In this document: positions 1 through 7,462 of the stretch, one piece after another
Position numbering within the stretch: position 1 is the first letter of the stretch
Layout of the letters: each line of letters starts with the position of its first letter
From: an uncultured Eggerthellaceae bacterium
GTDB taxonomy: Bacteria; Actinomycetota; Coriobacteriia; Coriobacteriales; Eggerthellaceae
Assembly: GCA_934631995.1 (NCBI GenBank)
Contig: CAKTYF010000045.1
Span: 1 to 14,822 of the forward strand
Reading direction: 5' to 3'
Length of the DNA: 14,822 nt
Program-made: the position numbers and the translations under genes
The notes under the pieces: model-generated
Database searches by the model: none
What the model was told of the DNA's origin: nothing
Seen by the model: only the letters and a program-made list of their open reading frames with translations

Positions 1-3000
1 ACAAGAACCAGATTCCCTGCGCCGCGCTGGTCTTCGACAAGGCTGCGAACTATCCTGCACTGACAGATGATTCCCAGATTCTGGTTTCCGGCGGTACTTT
101 CTCAACTGACCCCGCCGCCAACGGTGCAACTTTGGCTGATGGCTATGGTGCTACGAAGAATGACGATGGCATGTACAAAGTGGCGAAGTTGCAGCCTGTT
201 GCAGCAATCGGCGACGCCAGCTATGACACGCTTGGCCAGGCTATCGCTGCGGCTCAGGCCACAGCAGGCGGCGCTACCATCAAGCTGCTGAAGAGTATCG
301 AGACGAGTTCGTATTACGAGGTCAAGGGTGATAATCCAGTAACCATTGATTTGAACGGCTTCAACATCACCGGTAGCGGTATCAGCGGCCTGTTCTATGT
401 GACTGCGAGCGGCGACCTGACCATCACCGGTGAAGGTATTGTCACTGCAGTTGAGGAAAACAGTGCGGCTATGGCTGTGTGGGTGCGTTCGCCCAAGGCC
501 AAGGTTACTCTTGCGGGTGGTACTTACACGCAGCAGATTAGCAACACCGGAGACACGCACTTTGACCTGATTTACGTTGAGCGTGGTACTGCCGAGATTA
601 CGGGCGGCAAGTATGAGGCATATACTCCCGAGTGGACGCTGAACTGCAAGGACGAGCACTACAAGTCTGGTGAGGCCAAGATCACCGTCACTGGTGGTAC
701 GTTCAACGGCTTCGATCCGGCCAACAACCTGGCCGAGGGCGCGGGCACGGCATTCACGGCTCCTGGTTATGCCTCTGTCGCGAACGCTGACGGCACGTAC
801 GGCGTGGTTGCCGGTGTAGCGCAGATCGGTACAAAGGCATACGCTGGCTTGCAGGCGGCAATTGACGCAGCTCAGGACGGCGAAACCGTGACCCTGCTGG
901 CGGATGTGGCAGACTGCGGCAGTATCACCATCAGCAAGAACATCACGCTGGAGGGCAATGGTCGCACCATTTCCGGCAATTCCAGCATCAACGCGAACAT
1001 GCCTGGTAATGCCGACGCGGATGTGACCATCCACAACGTGATCTTCAAAGATATTGCCAATGGCAATAAGCTTTCCGCATTCTACTTCTCTCAGGTCAAG
1101 GGCAAGCTGACCATCACCGATTGCACTTTCGACAGCATCGAATACGAGGCAATCCAGGTCACTCCGGCACCTGGCGCAGTGATCAACATCAGCAACAACA
1201 TGCTCAAGGCCAAGGCTGACGGCACGCAGGTACGTCATATCCATATTGAGATGGCATATGGTTCCGGTTTCGACTATGAGGGCGAGAATATCAACCTGAC
1301 GGTCACGGATAACCAGCTGCACGGCACCGTGAGCGGTGACGCTAGCATGGGCATTTGGTGGGTCGGCACCGACAGCACGCTGAAGGTGGACGGCAACTAC
1401 ATGGAGCACCCTGAGACGGTGTCCATCACACTGACGAACAGCGGTGTACGCTACAACAGAGGCGACCTTATCTATCCGGCGAGAAGCAACGCGAATGTGG
1501 ACGTTGATGATCTGATGCCTGTCGCCATCGTGGCAGAGCAGGCCAGCGGCGAATCCAAGGTCCACGCGTACAGCTCCCTGGCTGAGGCCGTTGCGGCGGC
1601 TGAGGACGGCCAGACCGTGACCCTGCTGGCTGACGCCACTGAGGACGTGGCTATCAGCAAGAGCATTACCCTCGATTTGGGTGGCAAGACGCTGACGAAC
1701 ACGAATGCCGGCAAGGCAACGGTGACCATTGCGAAGGGCGCTACGGCCACCGTGAAGAACGGTAACGTCATCGGTGGTACGAGCTTCTATACCATCCAGA
1801 ACAACGGCACGGCAACGCTTGAAGATGTGACCGCCACGGCGGGCAACACCGATTCCTCCATGATCGACAACTGGGGTACCCTGACCATCACCAGCGGCAC
1901 CTACACCGGCGGCTTGGATACCGTGAAGAACGAGCCGAATGCGAAGCTGACCATCAGCGGTGGTGAGTTCACGCTGACGAAGGGCACCTCCAAGGGCTTT
2001 ACTGGCGTTGTTTTCAACTACGGCGAGTTGACCATCAGCGGTGGCGAGTTTATTCAGAGCGACAAGGGCGCTCGCTACGGATATGCGCAGGTCATCCATA
2101 CCGATAAGAGCGGCAGCGCAGTGCCGTCCACGGTTATCTCCGGTGGTACGTTCAAGAACCTATGCACCAGTACTACGGCTTGGGCAGTCCGCGCAACGAA
2201 CGCAGCAGCTGGTGCCACGCAGGTCTCCGGCGGTACGTTCAATAAGGGCATTTCCGAAGGCTACTGCGCCGATGGCTTCATCCCCATCAAGAATGCGGAT
2301 GGCACCTATGGCGTCAAGGAAGGTAGCTATGTTGCCGAGATCGGCAGCAAGAAATACGAGACGCTGAACGATGCGATCCGTCTGGCTGCAAAGGACAAGA
2401 CCGTTAAACTGCTGGCGGATGTGACGGAAAACATCACCATCGATGCGAACAAGAAGATCACGCTTGACCTGAACGGCCACACCCTTAACGGCGGCACGGG
2501 CACTGCGAAGGCCGCCATCCTGAACAAGGGCACCGTGACTATCACTGACACGAGTGCTGGCAAGACCGGCACCATCAAGCGCGACGATCAAGGCGTCGAG
2601 GGCGAGACCAGCTATTACGTTATTCGCAACCTGGGCACCATGGTCATCGATCAGGCGAATGTCGTGAACAACTCTGGCTACGCGAAGCCAAATTCTTCGG
2701 GCTCTATGGTCGGTTCTTCTCTGATTTGCAACGGCGACGATGATCCTCAGGCATCGCTCACCATCAACGGCGGCACGTTCACGCAGCCGAACTTCCTGGT
2801 TGTTAAGAACGGCTCCAACGGCACGCTGACTGTGAACGGTGGCACGCTGACCAGCAATCACTCTGCGGTGCAGAACTGGAACAAGGCTCAGATTTTGGGC
2901 GGCAGCCTGAAGGGTCAAATCTGGACTGATGCTTGGGTTGAGGGCGCGATTGGCGAAACCATCATTGGCGGAGATGCTCAATTCAGCGGCGAGATTGTTG

Positions 3001-4526
3001 TGGACATCACCGGTTCTGTTCCTCCGACCTTGAAGATCGAGGGCGGCTCGCTCGATGTTACCAAATGGCGCGTGACCAGCGCTGCGGCAAAGGCAAACGC
3101 CACCGTCGCGGTTTCTGGCGGCACCTTCACGGCTGCTGTCCCTGAGAACTATTGCGCTGCAGGCTACGTTCCCGCCACTAACGCCAACGGCACCTACGGC
3201 GTGGCAGTGGGTAAGTTCACTGTTCAGGTGACGTCCCGCACCACTACCAGCGGCAGCCCTGTGGCCAATGTGTCTGGCGGCGGCAGCGATGTCACCTACG
3301 CAGAGGGCACCACGGTTACGGCGTCCACCATTAGCGGCTACAACTTCGTGGGCTGGTTCGTCAACGAGTACGCCGGCACGCCGTACAGCACTGACCTGAC
3401 CTGCACGGTCAAGCCCACCGACAACTGCACCATGATCGCGGTCTACGAGCCCGTCAGCGGCGGCAAGTTCTGGCTGACCGTTGCGGCTTCTGAGTTCACG
3501 GTCAACGACGGCGCGGTGCAGGATTCCTACCTGTATGAGCAGTACGCCATTGGCGCATCTGTGACGGTGAACTTCACTGGTTCGGAGAACTTCCTGTATT
3601 GGGTCAACGCATCCAACAAGGTAGTTTCCACCAATAAGAGCTACACTTTCACTATGGGCAACGAGACGACCCTGAAGGCTGTGTACGGCAAGGCGCGCCA
3701 GAATCAGGCCACCGTGGTGTTCATTTCCCACAGCGACCAGATCATCAGCTCCAAGGCCTACACCGCCAGCAATACCATCCAGTTCCCCGTGCCTCCCATT
3801 AAGATGGGCTGCACCTTCACTGGCTGGTCCATGACGGAGTCTGAGATCCGTGAAGCCATGGCCAACAACGGCGGTATCATTCAGGTGCGCGCGCTTTATA
3901 CGGAGCCCAGCATTGACTGCAAGGTGACGGTGGTCTATCCCGACGGCGCCGACAGTGAGGTCGTGAATACCAAGGTTGGCCAGCTTGTCAATGTAACGGC
4001 CAAGGACATCGAGGGCAAGACCTTCTCCTATTGGACGGACAACGACGGCAACGTTCTGGGCTACACTGAGACGCTGAAACTGGCTCCCAGCGGCGACATG
4101 ACCGTGAAAGCTATTTACAGCGACGGAACCACCGAGGCCAAGCCTGTCATTTCCATCAGTGAGGTTAGCGCTACCAAGGTAAATGAGGGCTATGCAGTCA
4201 CTTTCATGGCAACGCGTGCTATACCTGAGGGCTACCAGGTTGTGAAGCAGGGTATCCTGTGGAGTAGAGATGCTGTCTGCGGTGAGGATGGCGCAGCGAC
4301 GTACATGCAGTTTGATAGCAACGGCAAACTGCCGACTGGCGTAAATGCTTACATCGGCAACAGTCTGGAATTAAACGGTGTGACGCGCCTTGACATTTCC
4401 ACCAAGTACAGTGATCGGACGTTCTACGGCCGCGGCTACATGATTCTTAAGAGCGATGCGGGTGAAATCCTGTATATTTATACGGATACGATTGCGTCTG
4501 GCAGCTACGACAGCCTGACCAAGTAA
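1..4526 (+). CDS. Giant secreted adhesin-like repeat protein, 5' truncated by window
   Basis: The reading frame is open from the first complete codon at base 3, so the gene begins upstream; the TTG at 132 is not a real start because the same repeat style continues before it. About 1,507 residues are visible. At least four units follow a pattern of SGGTF, then GY or GF with NADGTYGV, then a short IG..Y..L..A segment, then TVTLLADV and ITLDLNG; unit starts lie near bases 200, 820, 1540 and 2330. Between them are Gly/Thr/Ser-rich strands typical of a right-handed beta-helix. Bases of about 3208-4130 encode InlB/Listeria-Bacteroides-type modules (GWF, FTGW, FSYW followed by AVY, ALY or AIY). A distinct globular C-terminal domain of about 130 residues ends the protein. 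No LPXTG motif, membrane helix or basic tail is present, so anchoring is unclear. Likely an extracellular adhesin or substrate-binding surface protein; the exact ligand cannot be told. Confidence 0.85.
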   Translation, partial: KNQIPCAALVFDKAANYPALTDDSQILVSGGTFSTDPAANGATLADGYGATKNDDGMYKVAKLQPVAAIGDASYDTLGQAIAAAQATAGGATIKLLKSIETSSYYEVKGDNPVTIDLNGFNITGSGISGLFYVTASGDLTITGEGIVTAVEENSAAMAVWVRSPKAKVTLAGGTYTQQISNTGDTHFDLIYVERGTAEITGGKYEAYTPEWTLNCKDEHYKSGEAKITVTGGTFNGFDPANNLAEGAGTAFTAPGYASVANADGTYGVVAGVAQIGTKAYAGLQAAIDAAQDGETVTLLADVADCGSITISKNITLEGNGRTISGNSSINANMPGNADADVTIHNVIFKDIANGNKLSAFYFSQVKGKLTITDCTFDSIEYEAIQVTPAPGAVINISNNMLKAKADGTQVRHIHIEMAYGSGFDYEGENINLTVTDNQLHGTVSGDASMGIWWVGTDSTLKVDGNYMEHPETVSITLTNSGVRYNRGDLIYPARSNANVDVDDLMPVAIVAEQASGESKVHAYSSLAEAVAAAEDGQTVTLLADATEDVAISKSITLDLGGKTLTNTNAGKATVTIAKGATATVKNGNVIGGTSFYTIQNNGTATLEDVTATAGNTDSSMIDNWGTLTITSGTYTGGLDTVKNEPNAKLTISGGEFTLTKGTSKGFTGVVFNYGELTISGGEFIQSDKGARYGYAQVIHTDKSGSAVPSTVISGGTFKNLCTSTTAWAVRATNAAAGATQVSGGTFNKGISEGYCADGFIPIKNADGTYGVKEGSYVAEIGSKKYETLNDAIRLAAKDKTVKLLADVTENITIDANKKITLDLNGHTLNGGTGTAKAAILNKGTVTITDTSAGKTGTIKRDDQGVEGETSYYVIRNLGTMVIDQANVVNNSGYAKPNSSGSMVGSSLICNGDDDPQASLTINGGTFTQPNFLVVKNGSNGTLTVNGGTLTSNHSAVQNWNKAQILGGSLKGQIWTDAWVEGAIGETIIGGDAQFSGEIVVDITGSVPPTLKIEGGSLDVTKWRVTSAAAKANATVAVSGGTFTAAVPENYCAAGYVPATNANGTYGVAVGKFTVQVTSRTTTSGSPVANVSGGGSDVTYAEGTTVTASTISGYNFVGWFVNEYAGTPYSTDLTCTVKPTDNCTMIAVYEPVSGGKFWLTVAASEFTVNDGAVQDSYLYEQYAIGASVTVNFTGSENFLYWVNASNKVVSTNKSYTFTMGNETTLKAVYGKARQNQATVVFISHSDQIISSKAYTASNTIQFPVPPIKMGCTFTGWSMTESEIREAMANNGGIIQVRALYTEPSIDCKVTVVYPDGADSEVVNTKVGQLVNVTAKDIEGKTFSYWTDNDGNVLGYTETLKLAPSGDMTVKAIYSDGTTEAKPVISISEVSATKVNEGYAVTFMATRAIPEGYQVVKQGILWSRDAVCGEDGAATYMQFDSNGKLPTGVNAYIGNSLELNGVTRLDISTKYSDRTFYGRGYMILKSDAGEILYIYTDTIASGSYDSLTK

Positions 4527-4537
4527 CCAAGTAAAGG

Positions 4538-4544
4538 AGGCAAA
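4538..4544 (+). promoter_or_regulatory. Strong ribosome binding site of the 36-codon gene
   Basis: The text aaaggaggcaaaaaactt directly precedes ATG 4551. It contains a full AGGAGG-type Shine-Dalgarno core with good spacing, which is the main argument that the very short downstream ORF is translated. Just upstream, the 8-mer ccaagtaa is duplicated in tandem over 4519-4534 and includes the adhesin stop codon. Confidence 0.8.
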
Positions 4545-4550
4545 AAACTT

Positions 4551-4661
4551 ATGGATAAGAAGCAGTATGAATCTCCGGAGATGTTGCTCATTCCGATCGC
4601 CGTCGAAGATGCCATCACCGCCAGTGGAATTGATTCTGGCTTTGTCGGCGGCGACGATTAA
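4551..4661 (+). CDS. 36-residue acidic peptide, possible RiPP-type precursor
   Basis: The ORF has 36 codons plus TAA. It starts 24 nt after the adhesin stop and is preceded by a near-perfect Shine-Dalgarno sequence. The peptide begins with a charged MDKKQYES segment, has a hydrophobic middle (MLLIPIAV), then EDAITASG and an acidic Gly-rich end, VGGDD. There is no signal peptide. Residues Y6, P9 and M11 give YxxPxM, close to the YxxPxL leader motif recognised by PqqD-like RRE proteins in lasso peptide systems; the later Gly and Thr of that motif are not in register (P15; T23 rather than position 21). Short proteins of the form K.YE.P...D.I..SG occur widely in gut bacteria with no settled function, so an adhesin-associated role is equally possible. 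Translation is well supported; function is inferred. Confidence 0.7.
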   Translation: MDKKQYESPEMLLIPIAVEDAITASGIDSGFVGGDD

Positions 4662-4692
4662 ATTGCCCGCTCATCTCCAACCCTAACCCAAA

Positions 4693-4726
4693 ACAGGGGC
4701 ATAGTCTGTGCAGGCTATGCCCCTGT
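4693..4726 (+). terminator. Perfect 12-bp hairpin between peptide and LRR genes
   Basis: The arms acaggggcatag (4693-4704) and ctatgcccctgt (4715-4726) are exact reverse complements around a 10-nt loop. No T-run follows on the plus strand, so this may be a weak or factor-assisted terminator, an RNA processing or stabilising stem, or an attenuator ahead of the LRR gene. On the minus strand a short T tract follows, but no minus-strand gene ends nearby. Confidence 0.5.
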
Positions 4727-4748
4727 GCTTGAAGCAAGGGAGCGACTT

Positions 4749-5420
4749 ATGAAAAAACTCATCCCCGTGCTGCTGGCGCTGCTCATGGCGCTGGCTGTGG
4801 CGGTTCCGGCGTTTGCGGACACCGTCTACACCGAGGGTGCGCTGAACTATACCATCGCTGATGAGTCCATCACTATCACCGGCTACTTCGGCAAGGATGC
4901 TGAAGTTACCGTGCCTGCTAGTATTGCTGGCACTCCTGTGAACACCATCGCCGCAGGTGCGTTTGCTCACAACGACAGCGTCAAAAAGGTAAACCTGCCG
5001 GATACCATCACTACTGTGGAAGAAGGGGCCTTTGCTGCAGGCATTACGGTGAACTATCGGTCCAATGTCGTCAGCGGCGGTACGTCGATCGGCGAAGGTG
5101 AGCCCACTGGAAGCGGCTCGGGCGGCGGCTCTGACTCATCAACCAGCATCGATGAGGCCACCGTCAACGCGGACGGCTCAGCCACTTCAGGCAGTGCCGC
5201 CGCTGCAGGCTCCGGTGCCGCATCCAACCCTGACGGCGACGCGGCGGACCCCGCCGATGCTGCTTCCGAATCGGGCAGCGAGCAGGTTTCTCAGCTGGAC
5301 AGCTTGACCGAACAAGAGCAGGGCGCAAGATTCCCCTGGTTTTGGGTGACTCTTGGCATCGTTGTTGTAGCATCATGCGCCACAGCCTGTTTATGGCTAT
5401 GGCGAAAGAGAAACCGCTAA
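4749..5420 (+). CDS. BspA-like leucine-rich-repeat surface protein with C-terminal membrane anchor
   Basis: The start chosen is ATG 4749, preceded by aagggag at 4736-4742, rather than an in-frame upstream codon at 4725 that would put charged residues before the signal peptide. The 223-residue product has a classic signal peptide (MKK, hydrophobic core, AFA cleavage site near residue 23). Residues of about 30-100 resemble one or two BspA-type LRR_5 repeats (TVPASIAGTPVNTIAAGAFAH, then VNLPDTITTVEEGAFA). A low-complexity Gly/Ser/Ala/Asp linker spans about 106-192. A transmembrane helix at about 197-216 is followed by a basic tail, RKRNR. This predicts an exported protein tethered to the membrane with the LRR part outside. 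It probably belongs to the adhesin-peptide transcription unit, as spacing is short, but a hairpin separates it. The LRR region is much shorter than in typical BspA proteins. Confidence 0.8.
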   Translation: MKKLIPVLLALLMALAVAVPAFADTVYTEGALNYTIADESITITGYFGKDAEVTVPASIAGTPVNTIAAGAFAHNDSVKKVNLPDTITTVEEGAFAAGITVNYRSNVVSGGTSIGEGEPTGSGSGGGSDSSTSIDEATVNADGSATSGSAAAAGSGAASNPDGDAADPADAASESGSEQVSQLDSLTEQEQGARFPWFWVTLGIVVVASCATACLWLWRKRNR

Positions 5421-5508
5421 GGCGCATCGGCTCGGGACGCCGATTCCGGTTCGACGTGCTTCCGGTCACCGCAGACGCAGCCGAGAACCCAACTCCATCA
5501 TCGGCAAA

Positions 5509-5550
5509 GCAAGGCCCGCGTCTGGTAGCGCGGGCCTTTGCATTTTCTGT
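5509..5550 (+). terminator. Intrinsic terminator after the LRR gene
   Basis: The arms aaggcccgcg (5511-5520) and cgcgggcctt (5529-5538) pair perfectly around an 8-nt loop and are followed by a T-containing tail (tgcattttct). The position, about 90 bp after the LRR stop codon, fits the end of the adhesin-peptide-LRR unit. Confidence 0.8.
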
Positions 5551-5672
5551 AGCTGAATAATCGCACCCTTCTGACCTGGCACTATGGAGAGACACCCGCC
5601 CGCGCGTCAGCAATGAGCAAGCAAGCCGCGGTAAAACCTGCGCACACCGAGCAAATAATTCAGCGGAAAACC

Positions 5673-5809
5673 AGTTCTTTATGTTAAACAGTTCAACCGC
5701 AAAACTGGATTTGCATTCGCGGAACAAAGCTGAAACCGATACGGAAAAGCCACTGAAGGGTCGATTTTGCAGTCGTCGCAGGGTATTTCCCTATTCAACA
5801 TAAAGAACT
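5673..5809. repeat. 137-bp segment bounded by 13-bp inverted repeats
   Basis: agttctttatgtt at 5673-5685 is the exact reverse complement of aacataaagaact at 5797-5809; allowing one mismatch, the match extends about three bases inward. The 111-bp interior is lower in GC than the flanking genes and has no convincing ORF. It could be a small nonautonomous element or a long-loop RNA structure. Confidence 0.5.
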
Positions 5810-5828
5810 TCCCCTGATCTTCGCCACT

Positions 5829-7193
5829 CTACATCCGCGTGACTTCAAGGCGTTTGAGCAGGTCAACGTCCTCTTGTGCGCTGCGGGCGTCGTTTGCAAG
5901 CTCGCTTACTTTTACGTTGCGCTCGAGTCCCTTACGCACGATGTGCCCCACTTGGTAGAGGCACGCGGCCGGGGTGAGCCACGCGTGTTTGCGTGCCGGC
6001 GCCCAGTGGACGCGTCCGCCGTCGTACAGGTAACGCACCAGCGCTGCGGGGCTGCGGAAGTTGTGCAGCACCGTGCGGGTGTTCTGCGCGCCGCGCTCCA
6101 CTTTGCGCCCCATGTTCCCCTTGTGCATGATATAGAGCAACAGGTCGTTTGCAAGTTGCGCGTCGGCATGCTCAAACCATGTTGCCGAAGTCTGAAGTCC
6201 CAGGTAAGAGCGACAAAGCCACGTGGTAGTAATGGCAAGCTTCTCCATGCCGATTTGTTGTGCGGCGTGCTGGAACCCGGCTTCCCACAGCTCATCGGTC
6301 AGGTGCGCGGCAACGAACATCTGCCAATCCAGAATTTGGCGAAGCCCCAGCCCCGATCCTAAATGCTGGTTGACGTGCGCCAGCAGCACCAGTCCGTTTT
6401 CGAACGGCGGCAATACAGGCACGGTGAAACCGGCGACATCTTCCCAGGTAGCACGCGGGATAGCGTTATATATAGCCTGGTCAAGGTAGTGCGCTTGCTG
6501 CTTGTTGGTGCAAGTGCTGAAGAAGCGATGCAGCTCGATTTCGGGGCAGTCTGCTTTCTTGAAGCCCGCATGACGTGGATTGACCTCAAGCGACGTGTCG
6601 TTTACCCAACCGAGGCGCTCCAAAAGCGAAAACGCCTGGTCAAAGTACTCGGGTGGCACAATCAGATCAATGTCTCCCATGCTGCGCCCGTTCGGCTGCA
6701 GGTAATTCACCGCCGCCGCCGCGCCTTTCAACACGACAACGGGAATGTCTGCTTGGCGAAATGCGGACAACACGCGGTCTTGCGTCATCATAAGGCGGTA
6801 CCAGCTTGACAGGTTTTTTCCTACGCGCGCAAGGTATTCTGCCTGGTCAGCGGCGGGTAGAACAAGCGATTCAACGGCATTCGCCGGGTAGCCGACAACC
6901 GATTGTGCTACGAGCTCTGCGCGCACGGCGGGCCATAAGTCGTTGGGGAGTGCGGGGATGGGAGCAGGCGCGGACGCCTGTGCGGACGCGGATTCGGAGG
7001 CGATTTCTAGCGCTGGCGCAGACGTAGGTGTCGCCGCAGGTGCGAGCTCTTGCTCGGGCTTGGCTGCAGGTCCGGATGCTCGCCCAGAGGTAGGCGCGGA
7101 TGCATCCTCGGTCCCTTCGCCAGCAGCTTGCTGAAAGGCACTTTCGGCGGCGATGATCTTGAGCGTGTACTCTTCGGCGGCGGAAAGCTCCAC
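5829..7193 (-). CDS. Nucleotidyltransferase family protein (NTP_transf_5-like) with N-terminal low-complexity insert
   Basis: The product has 454 residues and starts at GTG, preceded on the minus strand by gaggaag with good spacing. Residues 153-177 carry the signature of the uncharacterised NTP_transf_5 family: VVLKGAAAA, then GRSMGDIDLIV, with D174 and D176 as the likely metal-binding pair of a minimal nucleotidyltransferase. EIELHRFF and the all-helical C-terminal half (HVNQHLGSGLGLRQILDW) also fit. Members of this family recur in RiPP and lasso-type clusters beside PqqD and HPr-kinase-like proteins; their substrate is unknown. Residues of about 25-82 (bases 6948-7121) are an Ala/Pro/Ser/Glu-rich stretch separating the first helix from the conserved domain, making the protein longer than I would expect. 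It is divergent from the kinase operon, with a 269-bp shared upstream region. Confidence 0.8.
   Translation of the reverse strand: MELSAAEEYTLKIIAAESAFQQAAGEGTEDASAPTSGRASGPAAKPEQELAPAATPTSAPALEIASESASAQASAPAPIPALPNDLWPAVRAELVAQSVVGYPANAVESLVLPAADQAEYLARVGKNLSSWYRLMMTQDRVLSAFRQADIPVVVLKGAAAAVNYLQPNGRSMGDIDLIVPPEYFDQAFSLLERLGWVNDTSLEVNPRHAGFKKADCPEIELHRFFSTCTNKQQAHYLDQAIYNAIPRATWEDVAGFTVPVLPPFENGLVLLAHVNQHLGSGLGLRQILDWQMFVAAHLTDELWEAGFQHAAQQIGMEKLAITTTWLCRSYLGLQTSATWFEHADAQLANDLLLYIMHKGNMGRKVERGAQNTRTVLHNFRSPAALVRYLYDGGRVHWAPARKHAWLTPAACLYQVGHIVRKGLERNVKVSELANDARSAQEDVDLLKRLEVTRM
6948..7121 (-). repeat. Low-complexity coding insert in the nucleotidyltransferase
   Basis: About 58 codons rich in Ala, Pro, Ser and Glu, with degenerate GCG/GCC-rich short repeats. 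The frame is maintained and the conserved domain resumes intact afterwards. Confidence 0.6.
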
Positions 7194-7198
7194 AGGTT

Positions 7199-7205
7199 CT
7201 TCCTC
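7199..7205 (-). promoter_or_regulatory. Ribosome binding site deciding the GTG start of the nucleotidyltransferase
   Basis: On the minus strand the sequence reads gaggaagaacctGTG. The SD core lies about 5 nt upstream of the GTG at 7193, which supports this non-ATG start. Confidence 0.65.
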
Positions 7206-7321
7206 TCGTTGTTTTGCTGCGGCGTGCAGGGGAGTGCGTGCGCTTGGGGTCCATGGCGTGCGCCCCTGCTGTTCGCCCGCAATGCGCAGGTGCGCATGGA
7301 AATTACTTGCGTATTCGATAG

Positions 7322-7353
7322 TTGTCCCCGTGCGTACCTTGTGCGCTTATAAT
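7322..7353 (+). promoter_or_regulatory. Candidate promoter of the kinase-PqqD-protease-exporter operon
   Basis: A perfect TATAAT lies at 7348-7353 in the divergent intergenic region, about 110 bp before the kinase start. The only -35-like match is ttgtcc at 7322-7327, with an over-long 20-bp spacer, so the -35 assignment is weak. The AT-rich patch ttataataaaacaa stands out from the GC-rich surroundings. Confidence 0.4.
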
Positions 7354-7462
7354 AAAACAACGACAGCCATGATGCGGGAAATGCCTAAAAATGGTGCAAT
7401 TCTTGCGTTGACGCGGCTGTCTTGTTCTTCGTTTGTCACCGCCTTCCCAAGGAGCAACGTTA

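Larger units (their letters stand above)
5421..5828. other. Gene-poor region between convergent genes
   Basis: This 408-bp stretch holds the terminator at 5511-5538 and a 13-bp inverted repeat pair at 5673-5685 and 5797-5809. Short ORFs that cross it lack ribosome binding sites and recognisable protein features. It lies between the converging LRR (plus) and nucleotidyltransferase (minus) genes. I see no other gene in it. Confidence 0.6.

Noticed and set aside
132..134. TTG as the start of the adhesin gene
   Set aside because: The frame is open to the left edge and the preceding residues contain the same SGGTF and DGYGATKN repeat pattern.
102..2099. 665-codon minus-strand ORF antisense to the adhesin gene
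   Set aside because: It has no domain-like sequence and mirrors the repetitive, GC-biased codons of the plus-strand gene, whose beta-helix repeats are clearly protein-like. The same applies to the minus ORF at 2160-3731.
4575..4661. Double-glycine (C39-type) leader in the 36-residue peptide
   Set aside because: The GG is only two residues from the C-terminus, leaving no core peptide, and the exporter has no C39 domain.
4725..4748. Upstream in-frame start for the LRR protein
   Set aside because: It would place charged residues before the signal peptide, and the SD at 4736-4742 fits only ATG 4749.
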